Assembly (NCBI GenBank): GCA_916700875.1 | Contig: CAKAKS010000293.1 | Span: forward strand, 186,001-250,000 | DNA length: 64,000 nucleotides | From: Sebastes aleutianus | Taxonomy: Eukaryota > Chordata > Actinopteri > Perciformes > Sebastidae | Reading direction: 5' to 3' | Shown here: piece after piece, positions 13,210 to 26,299 of the stretch | How positions within the stretch are numbered: position 1 is the stretch's first letter | Layout: the number at the start of each line of letters is the position of its first letter | Notes under the pieces: model-generated | Seen by the model: the letters and a program-made list of their open reading frames with translations, nothing else | Databases searched by the model: none | What the model was told of the DNA's origin: nothing | Position numbers and translations under genes: made by a program

Positions 13210-15153
13210 CTGAATAAAGAATAAATGATGAAGATAAAAATCACTTTATAATCCAGTCAGATGTGTTCAGGTTTTAAATGTGTAGCTCAACATCACTATG
13301 TCCTAATCAATGATCTTTTCTCTAAAATGAGTAGAGTGACTTTGTCATTGTGTTATTGTGGATCATCATAATGTCAGCCTTCTACAGACATCATCCAAAT
13401 GTCACCACAACATTCATACACCTATTCATGTCAACACACATCAATAACATGCTGCTGATCTCGGTGTTCATCTATGTGTGTGTGCTGAAGGATCAATATC
13501 GATGATCAGACATTATTTGTGGAACATGTTGAACCAATCAGAAACCAGAGAAATATTTCTACTTCATGAAGTAAACTTGATCAATTCAGAACAAATATTC
13601 AGGGTTCCTACACATTTTACATTTTACATTCCAGACTTTTCCAGAATTCTCTGTAGATTTTTCAGACCATATTTGACTTTGTGACTCGGGGTTCAGAGGA
13701 CGCTGTTACAAGACTACACCCGCCCCCCCCCCACCCACCATGGTTGAGATGTCAAACCATTTTCCTCAAAGTTTGCATCCAGCTCTCTTTTCCCCATTTG
13801 TAATTGTTAACCAACCAGCCTTTGTGTTTGGGATCATCAAGCCAGCTCTCAGAAAACTTTACTCATTGTGGTCGTTCAGTCTACAGTCCTACAGAGAAAG
13901 CTGGACGACGTTCTGCTGTCAAACATCCTGCTCTAGGTGAATCACAATGATGCCGTCCCTCTATTAGCACCAGGGACAGACTGGGACACAAACCCATCCC
14001 AGGACTTTGAGACAGAGAGGTGTCTTATGTGAGCGGCCGGAGGGCGCGAGACGAAACATTGTGGGTTAGTAATTTTACCACTAATAGAGTTTTAGTGGTA
14101 TAAAGAGAATGTGATGATGATGATGATGAAGACCTTCAAGACTCTTCATCGTGGATGACACCTCCTCAGTTTGTATCAGCACGTCATCACTGAATCAAAA
14201 CCAGACAGGCCAGCTGGAACACTGGTCACAGTTCATCACGTTCATGATGTAAATGACTGAGCCAATCAGATTTCAGCCAGAACGAGGATCAGTCCAAATT
14301 AGGAGGGGCCGCTCGTCCCCCCCCCTCAATATGTAAAGTATTAGATTGTCCCAGTCTGACAGGCAGCGTTCTGCTCTGTGCCGTCTGCCTGCAGTTACCG
14401 GTTACTTTTTATTATTATATTATTATTGTTATGTTGCTCATGATGAATAGTTGGCCCATATTTGGCTGCCAAAGTGACGCCCTAGGCGGTTGCCTAGTCG
14501 GCCTCTATGGAGGCGCCGGCCCTGGCTGTGACGTACAGGCGTAGAGGCAGCTCTGTAGGAGTGTGCGTTCAGTCAGAGCCTACTTCCTGTGCTGCTTTCA
14601 ACGACATCAAGCTCTCTCTGGCCCGCGCTCTCTCACACAGTAGTAAACATTGTGGCTGCACCGGCTGCTCCAAACACCATGAAAAACACTGCTTGTATGA
14701 TCTATTTATTTTTAGAAATTCTGAATTTGATATCTTAGAAAGCAGAATAGGGGCAACAGTCTGGAAACAGACATGTTTTTCCATTCTCTCTTTTCTTTTT
14801 TCCATACTCATCCAGACCTGGAAATTACTAAAATCAAATTCCATACTTCTCCATACTGCGTAGGAACCCTGAATATTAGTTGAGAGGATCTTCTGTATCC
14901 AGATGTGACCATTTACCAACAATGATAAACATTCATTTACTTTAACAACTAACAGTGGACATTTTCTACACTTTCTTTAAGAAACACAAGTCTTTTGTGA
15001 CTGCAGACTAGATTTAGTTCAAGAAACATGAAAATATGAAGAAAAGGACATTAACAACTTTATAGATGTAAGTTATGTTTGTACATAAATCAGGTTCAAT
15101 TGTTAATTCAACATATAAGATCTCTAATAGTAACAGAGAGTCAGTGAACTGAC

Positions 15154-15327
15154 CCCAGAGTCTCCAGTCTACAGTGTGGACTCTCCAGAAAACCACACAG
15201 GAACTTCACTCCTGAATCCTTCAGGCCGTTGCCTCTCAGCTCCAGCTCTCTCAGATGGGAGGGGTTGGACTTCAGAGCTGATGCCAGAGAACCACAGCTG
15301 ATCTCTGACAAACTGCAGACACTCAAT
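15154..15327 (-). CDS. NLR gene 1, LRR exon 4
   Basis: A 174-bp phase-2 LRR exon reading [27 protein letters not shown] and [14 protein letters not shown]. Its donor context is TCTGGG/GTCAGT, one base different from its siblings, but the GT is kept. Confidence 0.87.
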
Positions 15328-16080
15328 CTGAATAAAGAATAAATGATGAAGATAAAAATCACTTTATAATCCAGTCAGATGTGTTCAGGTTTTAAATGTG
15401 TAGCTCAACATCACTATGTCCTAATCAATGATCTTTTCCCTAAAATGAGTAGAGTGACTTTGTCATTGTGTTATTGTGGATCATCATAATGTTAGCCTTC
15501 TACAGACATCATCCAAATGTCACCACAACATTCATACACCTATTCATGTCAACACACATCAATAACATGCTGCTGATCTCTGTGAAGTCTGGAATTAGAG
15601 GATCAATATCAAATCAGACTTGTTGGACTTCATTACTTCATTTATTACATGGCCTTCTTCTCACTGTATCTGCTAGCCTAGCAGGTTTATGTCATTTACA
15701 GGAAAGGTCCACATTTGTTCAAGTGTGTCTGTAAACAACAGCCACATGTCATATGTACATTAAAAGAGTTATTGGTGGCAGTAATCCTTCCTCCTGTGAA
15801 GTGGTCCCTTCATAACACAACTACACTGTAAGAAATGACTTCACAAGTTCAAGTGAAACTAATATGAAGATTCAGCAGTCTGAGTCGACAAATCAAAGTT
15901 ACACACTGTTTAGTACCAAATTCCCTCTTTGAGTTACTATTCCTCCTGCAGCTCAACAAGGAAACTGTCAAACACAACATGCTGACTGGATACATACTAA
16001 GGCTGGGCAATATATCCATATTATATCCATATCTTGATATGAGACTAGATATCGTCTTTGATTTTGGATATCCTAATATC

Positions 16081-16782
16081 TAGGGTTGTCAAAGTTAATC
16101 GTTTTAACACCACTATTTTCTTTAACGCATTAATGCAATCGATCTTCCGGAGGTTATAGCAGCTCAGTTTTAAAGCTAGAGTGAAGATACTGGTATCATA
16201 GGAAACTGGAAAACCTGATGAATCCATCGGTTCCAACCATGTCAAACTAGCTCGTCGGGAAGGAGGTTAAATAACGCTCCAAACTTACTCTAAAGTTTGG
16301 CGAGGAAAAACTGTCATGGGCATCTTCAAAGGGGTCGCTTGACCTCTGACCTCCAGATAAGTGAATGTAAATGGGTTCTATGGGTACCCACGAGTCTCCC
16401 CTTTACAGACATGCCCACTTTATGATAATCACATGCAGTTTGGGGCAAGTCATAGTCAAGTCAGCACACTGACACACTGACAGCTGTTGTTGCCTGTTGG
16501 GCTGCAGTTTACCATGTTCTGATTGGAGCATATTGTTTTATGCTAAATGCAGTACCTGTGAGGGTTTCTGGACAATATCTGTCATTGATTTGTGTTCTTA
16601 ATTGATTTACAATAATAAATATATACCTACATTTACATAAATCATATTTGTCCACTCCCATGTTGATAAGAATATTAAATACTTGACAGATCTCCCTTTA
16701 AGGTTCATTTAGAACAGATACAAAAATTGTGAATAATTTGCGATTAATCGTGATTAAATATTTGAATGGATTGACAGCCCTA
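16081..16782. mobile_element. hAT non-autonomous element, 702 bp (unit II)
   Basis: Copy of the 11377-12078 element carried along by unit duplication, with the same ends and flanks. Confidence 0.85.
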
Positions 16783-17732
16783 GTAATATCGTGTTGTGTT
16801 GTAAGTGTCATCTCTTCCTGGTTTTAAAGGCTACATTACAGTAAAGTGATGTCATTCTCTGAACTTACCAGACTGTTCTAGCTGTTCTATTATTGGTCAT
16901 TTACACAAAAAAATATGATGATATTTGATTTTCTCCAAGTCACCCAGCCCTAATACATCTAACTCAGACTGCTGAAGCCTCTGATTAGTTTAAGATCAAC
17001 TTTACAGGTCATTTTACACAGAACAAGACTGTGGATTTAGTCCTCATCTCGTAACACTCAGGTTATACGGGGGTTGCTTCACAGACAGAAGGAATGATGA
17101 CAGACATCAATAACTCTTTGAATGTACATATGAACATGTGAGTATTGTATTCAGATAGACTTGAACAAAATATGGACCTGCAAATATGTTTCTGATGCAG
17201 AATATTTATTTGGTTTTTGCTTCAAATAATTAGACAATGCTGACATGAAAACAGATCACAGTTAGATCTGCTGTCAAAAAGAACGTGGGAATAACTTAGA
17301 ACCATAGAGACCTCTGATTAGATGGTGTCATTTATAATCATCACTTGTGTGCCTTTAAGTTGGTGCAATAGGTGTTTGTTGAAGAGTGCTGCACCTTTAG
17401 ACATGTTCAAATAGAGCGCTACAGGAATGAGTCCTAAAACTCAGAAATGAATTTTAGTACTTCCTGTTCCCTCGTCTGGAAGTCAATGGGTTTTTAGTTA
17501 GATGCCTGAAATAAGGTCTGTGTTAAAGGTCCAGTGTGTAGGATCTGGAGGTATCTAGTGGTGAGGTGAGGAGATTACAACCAACTGAAGCCTCTCCTGT
17601 GTGCCAAGCGTGTTGGAGAGCTACGATGGCCGACGTGAAAACGTGAAAGTCCCTCTCTAGAGCCATCTGGAGCAGAGCCAGTGTGTAGAGAGTGTGTGTA
17701 CAAACTACATAAACTACAGTCAGTGAACTGAC

Positions 17733-17906
17733 CTCAGAGTCTCCAGTCTACAGTTTGGACTCTCCAGTCCAGCAGAAAGCAGCTTCACTCCTGAATCCTG
17801 CAGCTTGTTGGAGCTCAGCTCCAGCTCTCTCAGATGGGAGGGGTTGGACTTCAGAGCTGAGGCCAGAGGAGCACAGCTGATCTCTGACAACCTGCAGCTC
17901 ATCAAT
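17733..17906 (-). CDS. NLR gene 1, LRR exon 3
   Basis: A 174-bp phase-2 LRR exon reading [27 protein letters not shown] and [16 protein letters not shown]. Type 1 flank. Confidence 0.87.
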
Positions 17907-19839
17907 CTGAATAAAGAATAAATGATGAAGATAAAAATCACTTTATAATCCAGTCAGATGTGTTCAGGTTTTAAATGTGTAGCTCAACATCACTATGTCC
18001 TAATCAATGATCTTTTCCCTAAAATGAGTAGAGTGACTTTGTCATTGTGTTATTGTGGATCATCATAATGTCAGCCTTCTACAGACATCATCCAAATGTC
18101 ACCACAACATTCATACACCTGTTCATGTCAACACACATCAATAACATGCTGTTGATCTCTGTGTTCATCTATGTGTCTGTGCTGAAGGATCAATATCGAT
18201 GATCAGACATTATTTGTGGAACATGTTGAAACAATCAGAAACCAGAGAAATATTTCTACTTCATGAAGTAAACTTGATCAATTCAGAACAAATATTCAGG
18301 GTTCCTACACATTTTACATTTTACATTCCAGACTTTTCCAGACTTCTCTGTAGATTTTTCAGACCATATTTGACTTTGTGACTCGGGGTTCAGAGGACGC
18401 TGTTACAAGACTACAGCCCCCCCCCACCATGGTTGAGATGTCAAACCATTTTCCTCAAAGTTTGCATCCAGCTCTCTTTTCCATTTGTAATTGTTAACCA
18501 ACCAGGCTTTGTGTTTGGGATCATCAAGCCATCCCTCAGAACACTTTACTCATCGTGGTCGTTCAGTCTACAGTCCTACAAAGAAAGCTGGACGATGTTC
18601 TGCTGTCAAACATCCTGCTCTAGGTGAATCACAATGATGCCGTCCCTCTATTAGCACCATGGACAGACTGGGACACAAACCCATCCCAGGACTTTGAGAC
18701 AGAGAGGTGTCTTATGTGAGCGGCCGGAGGGCGCGAGACGAAACATTGTGGGTTAGTAATTTTACCACTAATAGAGTTTTAGTGGTATAAAGAGAATGTG
18801 ATGATGATGATGAAGACCTTCAAGAATCTTCATCGTGGATGACACCTCCTCAGTTTGTATCAGCACGTCATCACTGAATCAAAACAAGACCGGCCAGCTG
18901 GAACACTGGTCACAGTTCATCACGTTCATGATGTAAATGACTGAGCCAATCAGATTTCAGCCAGAACGAGGATCAGTCCAAATTAGGAGGGGCCGCTCGT
19001 CCCCCCCCCTCAATATGTAAAGTATTAGATTGTCCCAGTCTGACAGGCAGCGTTCTGCTCTGTGCCGTCTGCCTGCAGTTACCGGTTACTTTTTATTATT
19101 ATATCATTATTGTTATGTTGCTCATGATGAATAGTTGGCCCATATTTTGCTGCCAAAGTGCCGCCCTAGGCGGTTGCCTAGTTGGCCTCTATGGAGGTGC
19201 TGGCCCTGGCTGTGACGTTCAGGCGTAGAGGCAGCTCTGTAGGAGTGTGCGTTCAGTCAGAGCCTACTTCCTGTGCTGCTTTCAACGACATCAAGCTCTC
19301 TCTGGCCCGCGCTCTCTCACACAGTAGTAAACATTGTGGCTGCACCGGCTGCTCCAAACACCATGAAAAACACTCTGCTTGTATGATCTATTTATTTTTA
19401 GAAATTCTGAATTTGATATCTTAGAAAGCAGAATAGGGGCAACAGTCTGGAAACAGACATGTTTTTTCATTCTCTCTTTTCTTTTTTCCATACTCATCCA
19501 GACCTGGAAATTACTAAAATCAAATTCCATACTTCTCCATACTGCGTAAGAACCCTGAATATTAGTTGAGAGGATCTTCTGTATCCAGATGTGACCATTT
19601 ACCAACAATGATAAACATTCATTTACTTTAACAACTAACAGTGGACATTTTCTACACTTTCTTTAAGAAACACAAGTCTTTTGTGACTGCAGACTAAATT
19701 TAGTTCAAGAAACATGAAAATATAAAGAAAAGGACATTAATAACTTTATGGATGTAAGTTATGTTTGTACATAAATCAGGTTCAATTGTTAATTTAACAT
19801 ATAAGACCTCTAATAATAACAGAGAGTCAGTGAACTGAC

Positions 19840-20013
19840 CTCAGAGTCTCCAGTCTACAGTGTGGACTCTCCAGAAAACCACACAGGAGCTTCACTCCTG
19901 AATCCTGCAGCTTGTTGTATCTCAGATCCAGCTCTCTCAGATGGGAGGGGTTGGACTTCAGAGCTGAGGCCAGAGAAGCACAGCTGATCTCTGACAAACT
20001 GCACCAACTCAAT
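19840..20013 (-). CDS. NLR gene 1, LRR exon 2
   Basis: A 174-bp phase-2 LRR exon reading [27 protein letters not shown] and [14 protein letters not shown]. It differs from exon 6 at about seven bases, five of them inside the variable LxxCxL codons, although the ~140 bp of adjoining intron differ at about one base. Confidence 0.87.
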
Positions 20014-20766
20014 CTGAATAAAGAATAAATGATGAAGATAAAAATCACTTTATAATCCAGTCAGATGTGTTCAGGTTTTAAATGTGTAGCTCAACATCAC
20101 TATGTCCTAATCAATGATCTTTTCCCTAAAATGAGTAGAGTGACTTTGTCATTGTGTTATTGTGGATCATCATAATGTCAGCCTTCTACAGACATCATCC
20201 AAATGTCACCACAACATTCATACACCTGTTCATGTCAACACACATCAATAACATGCTGCTGATCTCAGTCAAGTCTGGAATTAGAGGATCAATATCAAAT
20301 CAGACTTGTTGGACTTCATTACTTCATTTATTACATGGCCTTCTTCTCACTGTATCTGCTAGCCTAGCAGGTTTATGTCATTTACAGGAAAGGTCCACAT
20401 TTGTTCAAGTGTGTCTGTAAACAACAGCCACATGTCATATGTACATTAAAAGAGTTATTGGTGGCAGTAATCATTCCTCCTGTGAAGTGGTCCCTTCATA
20501 ACACAACTACACTGTAAGAAATGACTTCACAAGTTCAAGTGAAACTAATATGAAGATTCAGCAGTCTGAGTCGACAAATCAAAGTTACACACTGTTTAGT
20601 ACTAAATTCCCTCTTTGAGTTACTATTCCTCCTGCAGCTCAACAAGGAAACTGTCAAACACAACATACTGACTGGATACATACTAAGGCTGGGCAATATA
20701 TCCATATTATATCCATATCTTGATATGAGACTAGATATCATCTTAAATTTTGGATATCCTAATATC

Positions 20767-21468
20767 TAGGGTTGTCAAAGTTAATCGTTTTAACGCCACT
20801 ATTTTCTTTAACGCATTAATGCAATCGATCTTCCGGAGGTTATAGCGGCTCAGTTTTAAAGCTAGAGTGAAGATACTGGTATCATAGGAAACTGGAAAAC
20901 CTGATGAATCCATCGGTACCAACCATGTCAAACTAGCTCGTCGGGAAGGAGGTTAAATAACGCTCCAAACTTACTCTAACGTTTGGCGAGGAAAAACTAT
21001 CATGGGCATCTTCAAAGGGGTCTCTTGACCTCTGACCTCCAGATATATGAATGTAAATGGGTTCTATGGGTACCCACGAGTCTCCCCTTCACAGACATGC
21101 CCACTTTATGATAATCACATGCAGTTTGGGGCAAGTCATAGTCAAGTCAGAACACTGACACACTGACAGCTGTTGTTGCCTGTTGGGCTGCAGTTTGCCA
21201 TGTTATGATTGGAGCATATTGTTTTATGCTAAATGCAGTACCTGTGAGGGTTTCTGGACAATATCTGTCATTGTTTTGTGTTGTTAATTGATTTACAATA
21301 ATAAATATATACATACATTTACATAAATCATATTTGTCCACTCCCATGTTGATAAGAATATTAAATACTTGACAGATCTCCCTTTAAGGTTCATTTAGAA
21401 CAGATACAAAAATTGTGAATAATTTGCGATTAATCGTGATTAAATATTTTAATGGATTGACAGCCCTA
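20767..21468. mobile_element. hAT non-autonomous element, 702 bp (unit III)
   Basis: Third unit copy of the same insertion; ends tagggttgtcaaag and gacagcccta. Confidence 0.85.
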
Positions 21469-22425
21469 GAAATATCGTGTTGTGTTGTAAGTGTTGTCTC
21501 TTCCTGGTTTTAAAGGCTACATTACAGTAAAGTGATGTCATTCTCTGAACTTACCAGACTGTTCTAGCTGTTCTATTATTGGTCATTTACACAAAAAAAC
21601 ATTATGATATTTGATTTTCTCCAAGTCACCCAGCCCTAATACATCTAACTCAGACTGCTGAAGCCTCTGATTAGTTTAAGATCAACTTTACAGGTCATTT
21701 TACACAGAACAAGACTGTGGATTTAGTCCCCATCTCGTAACACTCAGGTTATACGGGGGTTGCTTCACAGACAGAAGGAATGATGACAGACATCAATAAC
21801 TCTTTGAATGTACATATGAACATGTGAGTATTGTATTCAGATAGACTTGAACAAAATATGAACCTGCAAAGATGTTTCTGATGCAGAATATTTATTTGGT
21901 TTTTGCTTCAAATAATTAGACAATGCTGACATGAAAACAGATCACAGTTAGATCTGCTGTCAAAAAGAACGTGGGAATAACTTAGAACCATAGAGACCTC
22001 TGATTAGATGGTGTCATTCATAATCATCACTTGTGTGCCTTTAAGTTGGTGCAATACGTGTTTGTTGAAGAGTGCTGCACCTTTAGACATGTTCAAATAG
22101 AGCGCTACAGGAATGAGTCCTAAAACCCAGAAATGAATTAGCATTTTTGTACTTCCTGTTCCCTCGTCTGGAAGTCAATGGGTTTTTAGTTAGATGCCTG
22201 AAATAAGGTCTGTGGTTAAAGGTCCAGTGTGTAGGATCTGGAGGTATCTAGTGGTGAGGTGAGGAGATTACAACCAACTGAAGCCTCTCCTGTGTGCCAA
22301 GCGTGTTGGAGAGCTACGATGGCCGACGTGAAAACGTGACAGTCCCTCTCTAGAGCCATCTGGAGCAGAGCCAGTGTGTAGAGAGTGTGTGTACAAACTA
22401 CATAAACTACAGTCAGTGAACTGAC

Positions 22426-22602
22426 CTCAGAGTCTCCAGTCTACAGTTTGGACTCTTCAGTCCAGCAGAAAGCAGCTTCACTCCTGAATCCTGCAGGTTG
22501 TTGTTGTGACTCAGCTCCAGCTCTCTCAGATGGGAGGGGTTGGACTTCAGAGCTGAGGCCACAACTTCACAGTGAGTAACTGAGAGTCCACATCTAGAAA
22601 GT
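22426..22602 (-). CDS. NLR gene 1, LRR exon 1 (first after NACHT)
   Basis: A 177-bp phase-2 exon after acceptor gtgtcatcacag. It encodes [18 protein letters not shown], then [17 protein letters not shown] and [12 protein letters not shown]. The SVTHCEV segment, in place of SEISCAS, marks the first LRR exon in both genes. One extra Asn codon explains 177 rather than 174 bp. Confidence 0.87.
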
Positions 22603-24455
22603 CTGTGATGACACAAAAATTACAAAATACATTATTATGAAAGAGGACAGTTTATATTTACTTCATGCATTTGATGACTAAACAGTTTGATATAAACTTC
22701 TTTAATCAACATTTACTCCTCACATCAGTGGTTCAGCTAATCTTATCTCACTGGTTGACATGAAACAATAATTCTCATCACTCTCTCAAACCTACAGACT
22801 TTTAATCTTTGTTTTTCTTTAATCTTGCAGATGAAGAGAGAGAACATGTAGTTACATTGAGGCTTCCCTAATGTCCAGTCTGTCAGTGTGATCTGATCCC
22901 AGGTCTGTCTCCACAAAGTTAGCATGAGGCCTTCTTGATTAGAAAAGCATTTTTAAAACTCAGTGAATAAGTAATAATAATACAGTTGATAAAGATGACC
23001 TCTCTTTGCTAGCTACCTGCTGCTTTCAGGTTCACGTCCATAAATGGGAAAATTAAACAAATCGCTATAATATTAGACCTGTACATAATTAAACATTCAT
23101 ATAACTAGATATTTTGATGACTGCATGGCGTTTTGTCATTAACACTCTTTTCTGAGCATCAAACATATTCAGCTCACAAACACAATGAATGAACCAATGA
23201 GGTTGCATTATTTACAACATAATGACATCAGAAAGATGATATCAGTGTATCAGCATTAAAAACATAACATTGATCTTTGGTTTGTATAAGATCTCTTAAA
23301 AAGTCTGAATTCTACCATTCTGCTGTTATATATTCATCAGACTGCTGTTATTGGTGGAAGCTGTGTATTTCCTGTTACTACTCTTCTCTACAGCAACAAG
23401 AGAGAGAAACACCAGAGTTTCCTTCTGTGAGTAACAGAATAAAAGGAAAGACTTCAAAACAAGATGATGGAACACAACTTGAATTCATTAGCAATAAAAT
23501 GCACCATTGCTCGATTCAACACACTCAGGGGTTTTACAACGACTATCTTTGTCTCGTATGACCAGTAGTTTACGGTGGCTAATGCGAGAGTTGGGTCGAT
23601 TTTGCCGGTCCGGTCCGGTCCGGTCCGGTGTACGAGCTTAAACCGGTTTGATTTTATGCTAACGACACGTTCTGGCAAAATTAAAAAGTAGCCGACATCA
23701 ACAACCTGTGCCGACAGAGTCGCAGTGCTAAATCCAGCCTGTATTGCATTACTAATAAGCAATATGACAACGTGATTAACGTAATATTATGATATAATGT
23801 TGGTGTATAAACAAGAAGAGGTTTGTTTACTAGGAAGTTCATGTGTTTTTGGGGTGAAGAGACGAGACATGGCAGAGCTGGTCTCAAAGAAAACTAAAAC
23901 TGCAGCAACATGGCAACAGTTTGGATTTGAAGCCAACGAAAGAGATGAGCCCAAAAACACACGAGGTAAGGTGTAATGTGGTGCAAGGCCTATTGAAAGC
24001 AAACCCCAGCACCAGGGCTCTGATCCCAGGACCGCCCCGACTCCCCGCCGGATCAGCAAACGTTCTGTTGCTGCCGTTACACCGGTTAGACCCAGCACTC
24101 CACCAGACAGCTGATCTTTTGTTTTTTTCATTTGTTTTACCAGGTTCACATGTCGTCTCCATCACCCCAAAACATAAATAAGAAAAAACTGTCAAATGTA
24201 ACAATTATTAGAAATAAATAGAATAAGTGTTCATTAACTTGACAGCTAGAAACACAAACTACTGAAACATTTTGAACTCAACATTTGAAACAGCTCAAGA
24301 ACATCTGTGACAAAATACAAATACATATTTATGTAATAAACACGTGGAACACTTATAAGAATATTATATTTTAAGAATAATTTATAGTGTGTATATTTGA
24401 AGAACTAAACTAGTAATCTACACTGATCTATAAAGTTAATCACATCTGGACTTAC
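22603..24455. other. Intron between NACHT and LRR exon 1, with hAT-transposase relic
   Basis: The paralogous intron in gene 2 is 56808-58660. It contains a ccggt simple repeat (about 23608-23628), with more repeats here than in gene 2, and a BED-finger relic listed separately. The short frames at 23277 and 23454 and others are shared by both copies only because the introns are duplicated. Confidence 0.6.
23869..24050 (+). pseudogene. BED zinc-finger relic of a hAT transposase
   Basis: From an ATG the plus strand reads MAELVSKKTKTAATWQQFGF followed by EANERDEPKNTRGK and a stop. This matches the start of BED-finger proteins of hAT origin (ZBED1-like): basic start, aromatic W..FGF core. A shifted frame then reads VMWCKAY, resembling the first zinc-binding Cys pair, and ends quickly. 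It is a fossil in the intron, also present in gene 2. Confidence 0.45.
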
Positions 24456-26299
24456 AGAGCTTTTCTGCAGTTCCTCACAGCTGGAATCAGTCTCCGTCGT
24501 CCCTGGTCTGATGTGTTGTACTTCTTCAGGTCCAACTCATCCAGAACCTCCTCTGACATCTGCAGCATGTAGGCCAGAGCTGAGCAGTGGATCTCAGAGA
24601 GTTTCTTCTTTGATCTGTTCTCTGACTTCAGGAACTCTTGGATCTCCTGATGTACCGAGTGGTCGTTCATCTCCGTCAGACAGTGGAAGATGTTGATGCT
24701 TCTGTCAGGAGAGGTTTTTGTATCATCCATGTTCCGCAACAACGTGTTGCCAGCTGAGGTTTCGGTTTCATCCATGTTCTTCTCTTTCAGGTTGTTGATG
24801 GCTCTCTGGATGATTTCTGGACTGTTGTCTGTCTGACCCAGCAGACCTCCTAAGAGTCTCTGGTTGGACTCCAGAGAGAGGCCATGAAGGAAGCGAACAA
24901 ACAGGTCCAGGTGGCCATTTTTACTCCTCAGGGATTTCTTCATGGCTCTCATCAGGAAGACATCCAGGGTTGAATGAACATATTCTTCTCCCAGGAAGTC
25001 CTTCAGTACCTCTGTGTTGCTGTTTGTGTAACAGTGGAACATGTAGACTGCAGCCAGAAACTCCTGAATGCTCAGGTGAACAAAGCAGTAGACTGTTTTC
25101 TGGAAGATCACACACTCTCTTTTGAAGATCTCTGTACAAACTCCTGAGTACACCGAGGCCTCTGTGACATCCAGACCACACCGCTCCAGGTCTTCTTGGT
25201 AGAACATGATGTTTCCTTTCTCCAGCTGTTCAAACGCCAGCCTCCCCAGCTTCAGAAGAACTTCCCCGTCAGCCTCCGTCAGCTCCTGTGGATTCGTCTC
25301 ATGTCCCTCACCGTACTTCTGCTTCTTCCTCTTTGTCTGAACCAACAGGAAGTGTGAGTACATGTCAGTCAGGGTCTTGGGCAGCTCTCCTCTCTGGTCT
25401 GTAGTCAACATGTGGTCCAGAACTGTAGCAGTGATCCAGCAGAAGACTGGGATTAGACACATGATGTGGAGGCTCCTGGATGTCTTGATGTGTGAGATGA
25501 TTCTGCTGGACAGCTCTTCATCACTGACTCTCCTCCTGAAGTACTCCTCCTTCTGGGCGTCAGTGAAGCCTCGTACTTCTGTTATCCCTGTCAACACGTG
25601 CAGGAGGGATCTGATTGGCCGCTGCAGGTCGGGAAGTTATCCAGACGAGAGCTGAGGGAAGCAGCTTCCCCTGGATGAGGTTTGTCAACAGCACGTTGAC
25701 TGATGACTTCTGGGTGACATCAGACACAACCTTCTTGTTCTTGAAATCCAGTGAAAGTCTGCTTTCATCCAGGCCGTCAAAGATGAACAGAACTTTACAG
25801 ACAGCGAGCTTCTCTGCTGTGACCTTCTGTAATGTTGGATGGAAAACATGGAGCAGCATGAGAAGACTGTACTGCTCATCTCTGATCAAGTTCAGCTCCC
25901 TGAACGAAAGCGGAACCACCAGACTGACATCTTGGTTCTCCAAGCCCTCTGCCCAGTCCAGAGTGAACTTCTGCACTGAGAAGGTTTTTCCAACGCCAGC
26001 GACGCCGTTCGTCAGAACGACTCTGATGGGTCTCTGTTGGTCAGGTAAGGCTTTAAAGATGTCGTGGCACTTGATTGGAGCGTCATGGAGGTTCTTCTTC
26101 TTGGAAGCTGTCTCAAGCTGCCTCACCTCATGTTGGGTATTAACCTCTTCACTCTGTCCCTCTGTGATGTAGAGCTCAGTGTAGATCCTGTTGAGGAGGG
26201 TTCCACTTCCTGTTTCATCAGTTCCTTCAGTCACACATTCACATCTCCTCCTCAGAGTGATCTTATGTTCATCTACAACCTCCTGCAGACCTCTATCTG
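24456..26299 (-). pseudogene. NLR gene 1, FISNA-NACHT exon with +1 frameshift
   Basis: The exon runs from tctttcag/CAGATAGAGG to AAGCTCT/GTAAGT, about 1,844 bp. FISNA comes first (DRGLQEVVDEHKITLRRR, then YTELYITEGQSEEVNTQHEV). NACHT follows: Walker A GVAGVGKT (about 25983-26006), Walker B FIFDGLDE, sensor-like WITSRPAAA. Then come the winged-helix region ([20 protein letters not shown]) and the HD2 region ([19 protein letters not shown]). At about 25585 the plus strand reads gttatccctg where gene 2 has gttaccctg. The extra base ends the protein a few codons later, and the downstream 360 codons are open only in another frame. It also carries a 51-bp in-frame insertion relative to gene 2 near 24715-24785. 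All ATP-binding residues are intact. Confidence 0.93.

Larger units (their letters stand above)
13036..17732. repeat. LRR tandem unit II (exons 5 and 4)
   Basis: A 4,697-bp unit, nearly identical to unit III along introns, MITE and exon flanks, with sparse substitutions and a few 1-10 bp indels, for example in the gatgat microsatellite and a C-run near 13725. Confidence 0.88.
17733..22425. repeat. LRR tandem unit III (exons 3 and 2)
   Basis: A 4,693-bp unit with the same order as unit II. Beyond it, LRR exon 1 keeps the unit's downstream intron but has a different upstream acceptor and intron leading to the NACHT exon. Confidence 0.88.

Noticed and set aside
14569..14922. 105-117 codon minus-strand frames repeated at 19291 and 53496
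   Set aside because: Located in LRR introns, lacking any domain; shared only through recent unit duplication.
25615..26172. 185-codon plus-strand frame opposite the NACHT exon, repeated at 59769-60326
   Set aside because: Antisense shadow of the NACHT coding sequence; its openness follows from codon usage on the minus strand.
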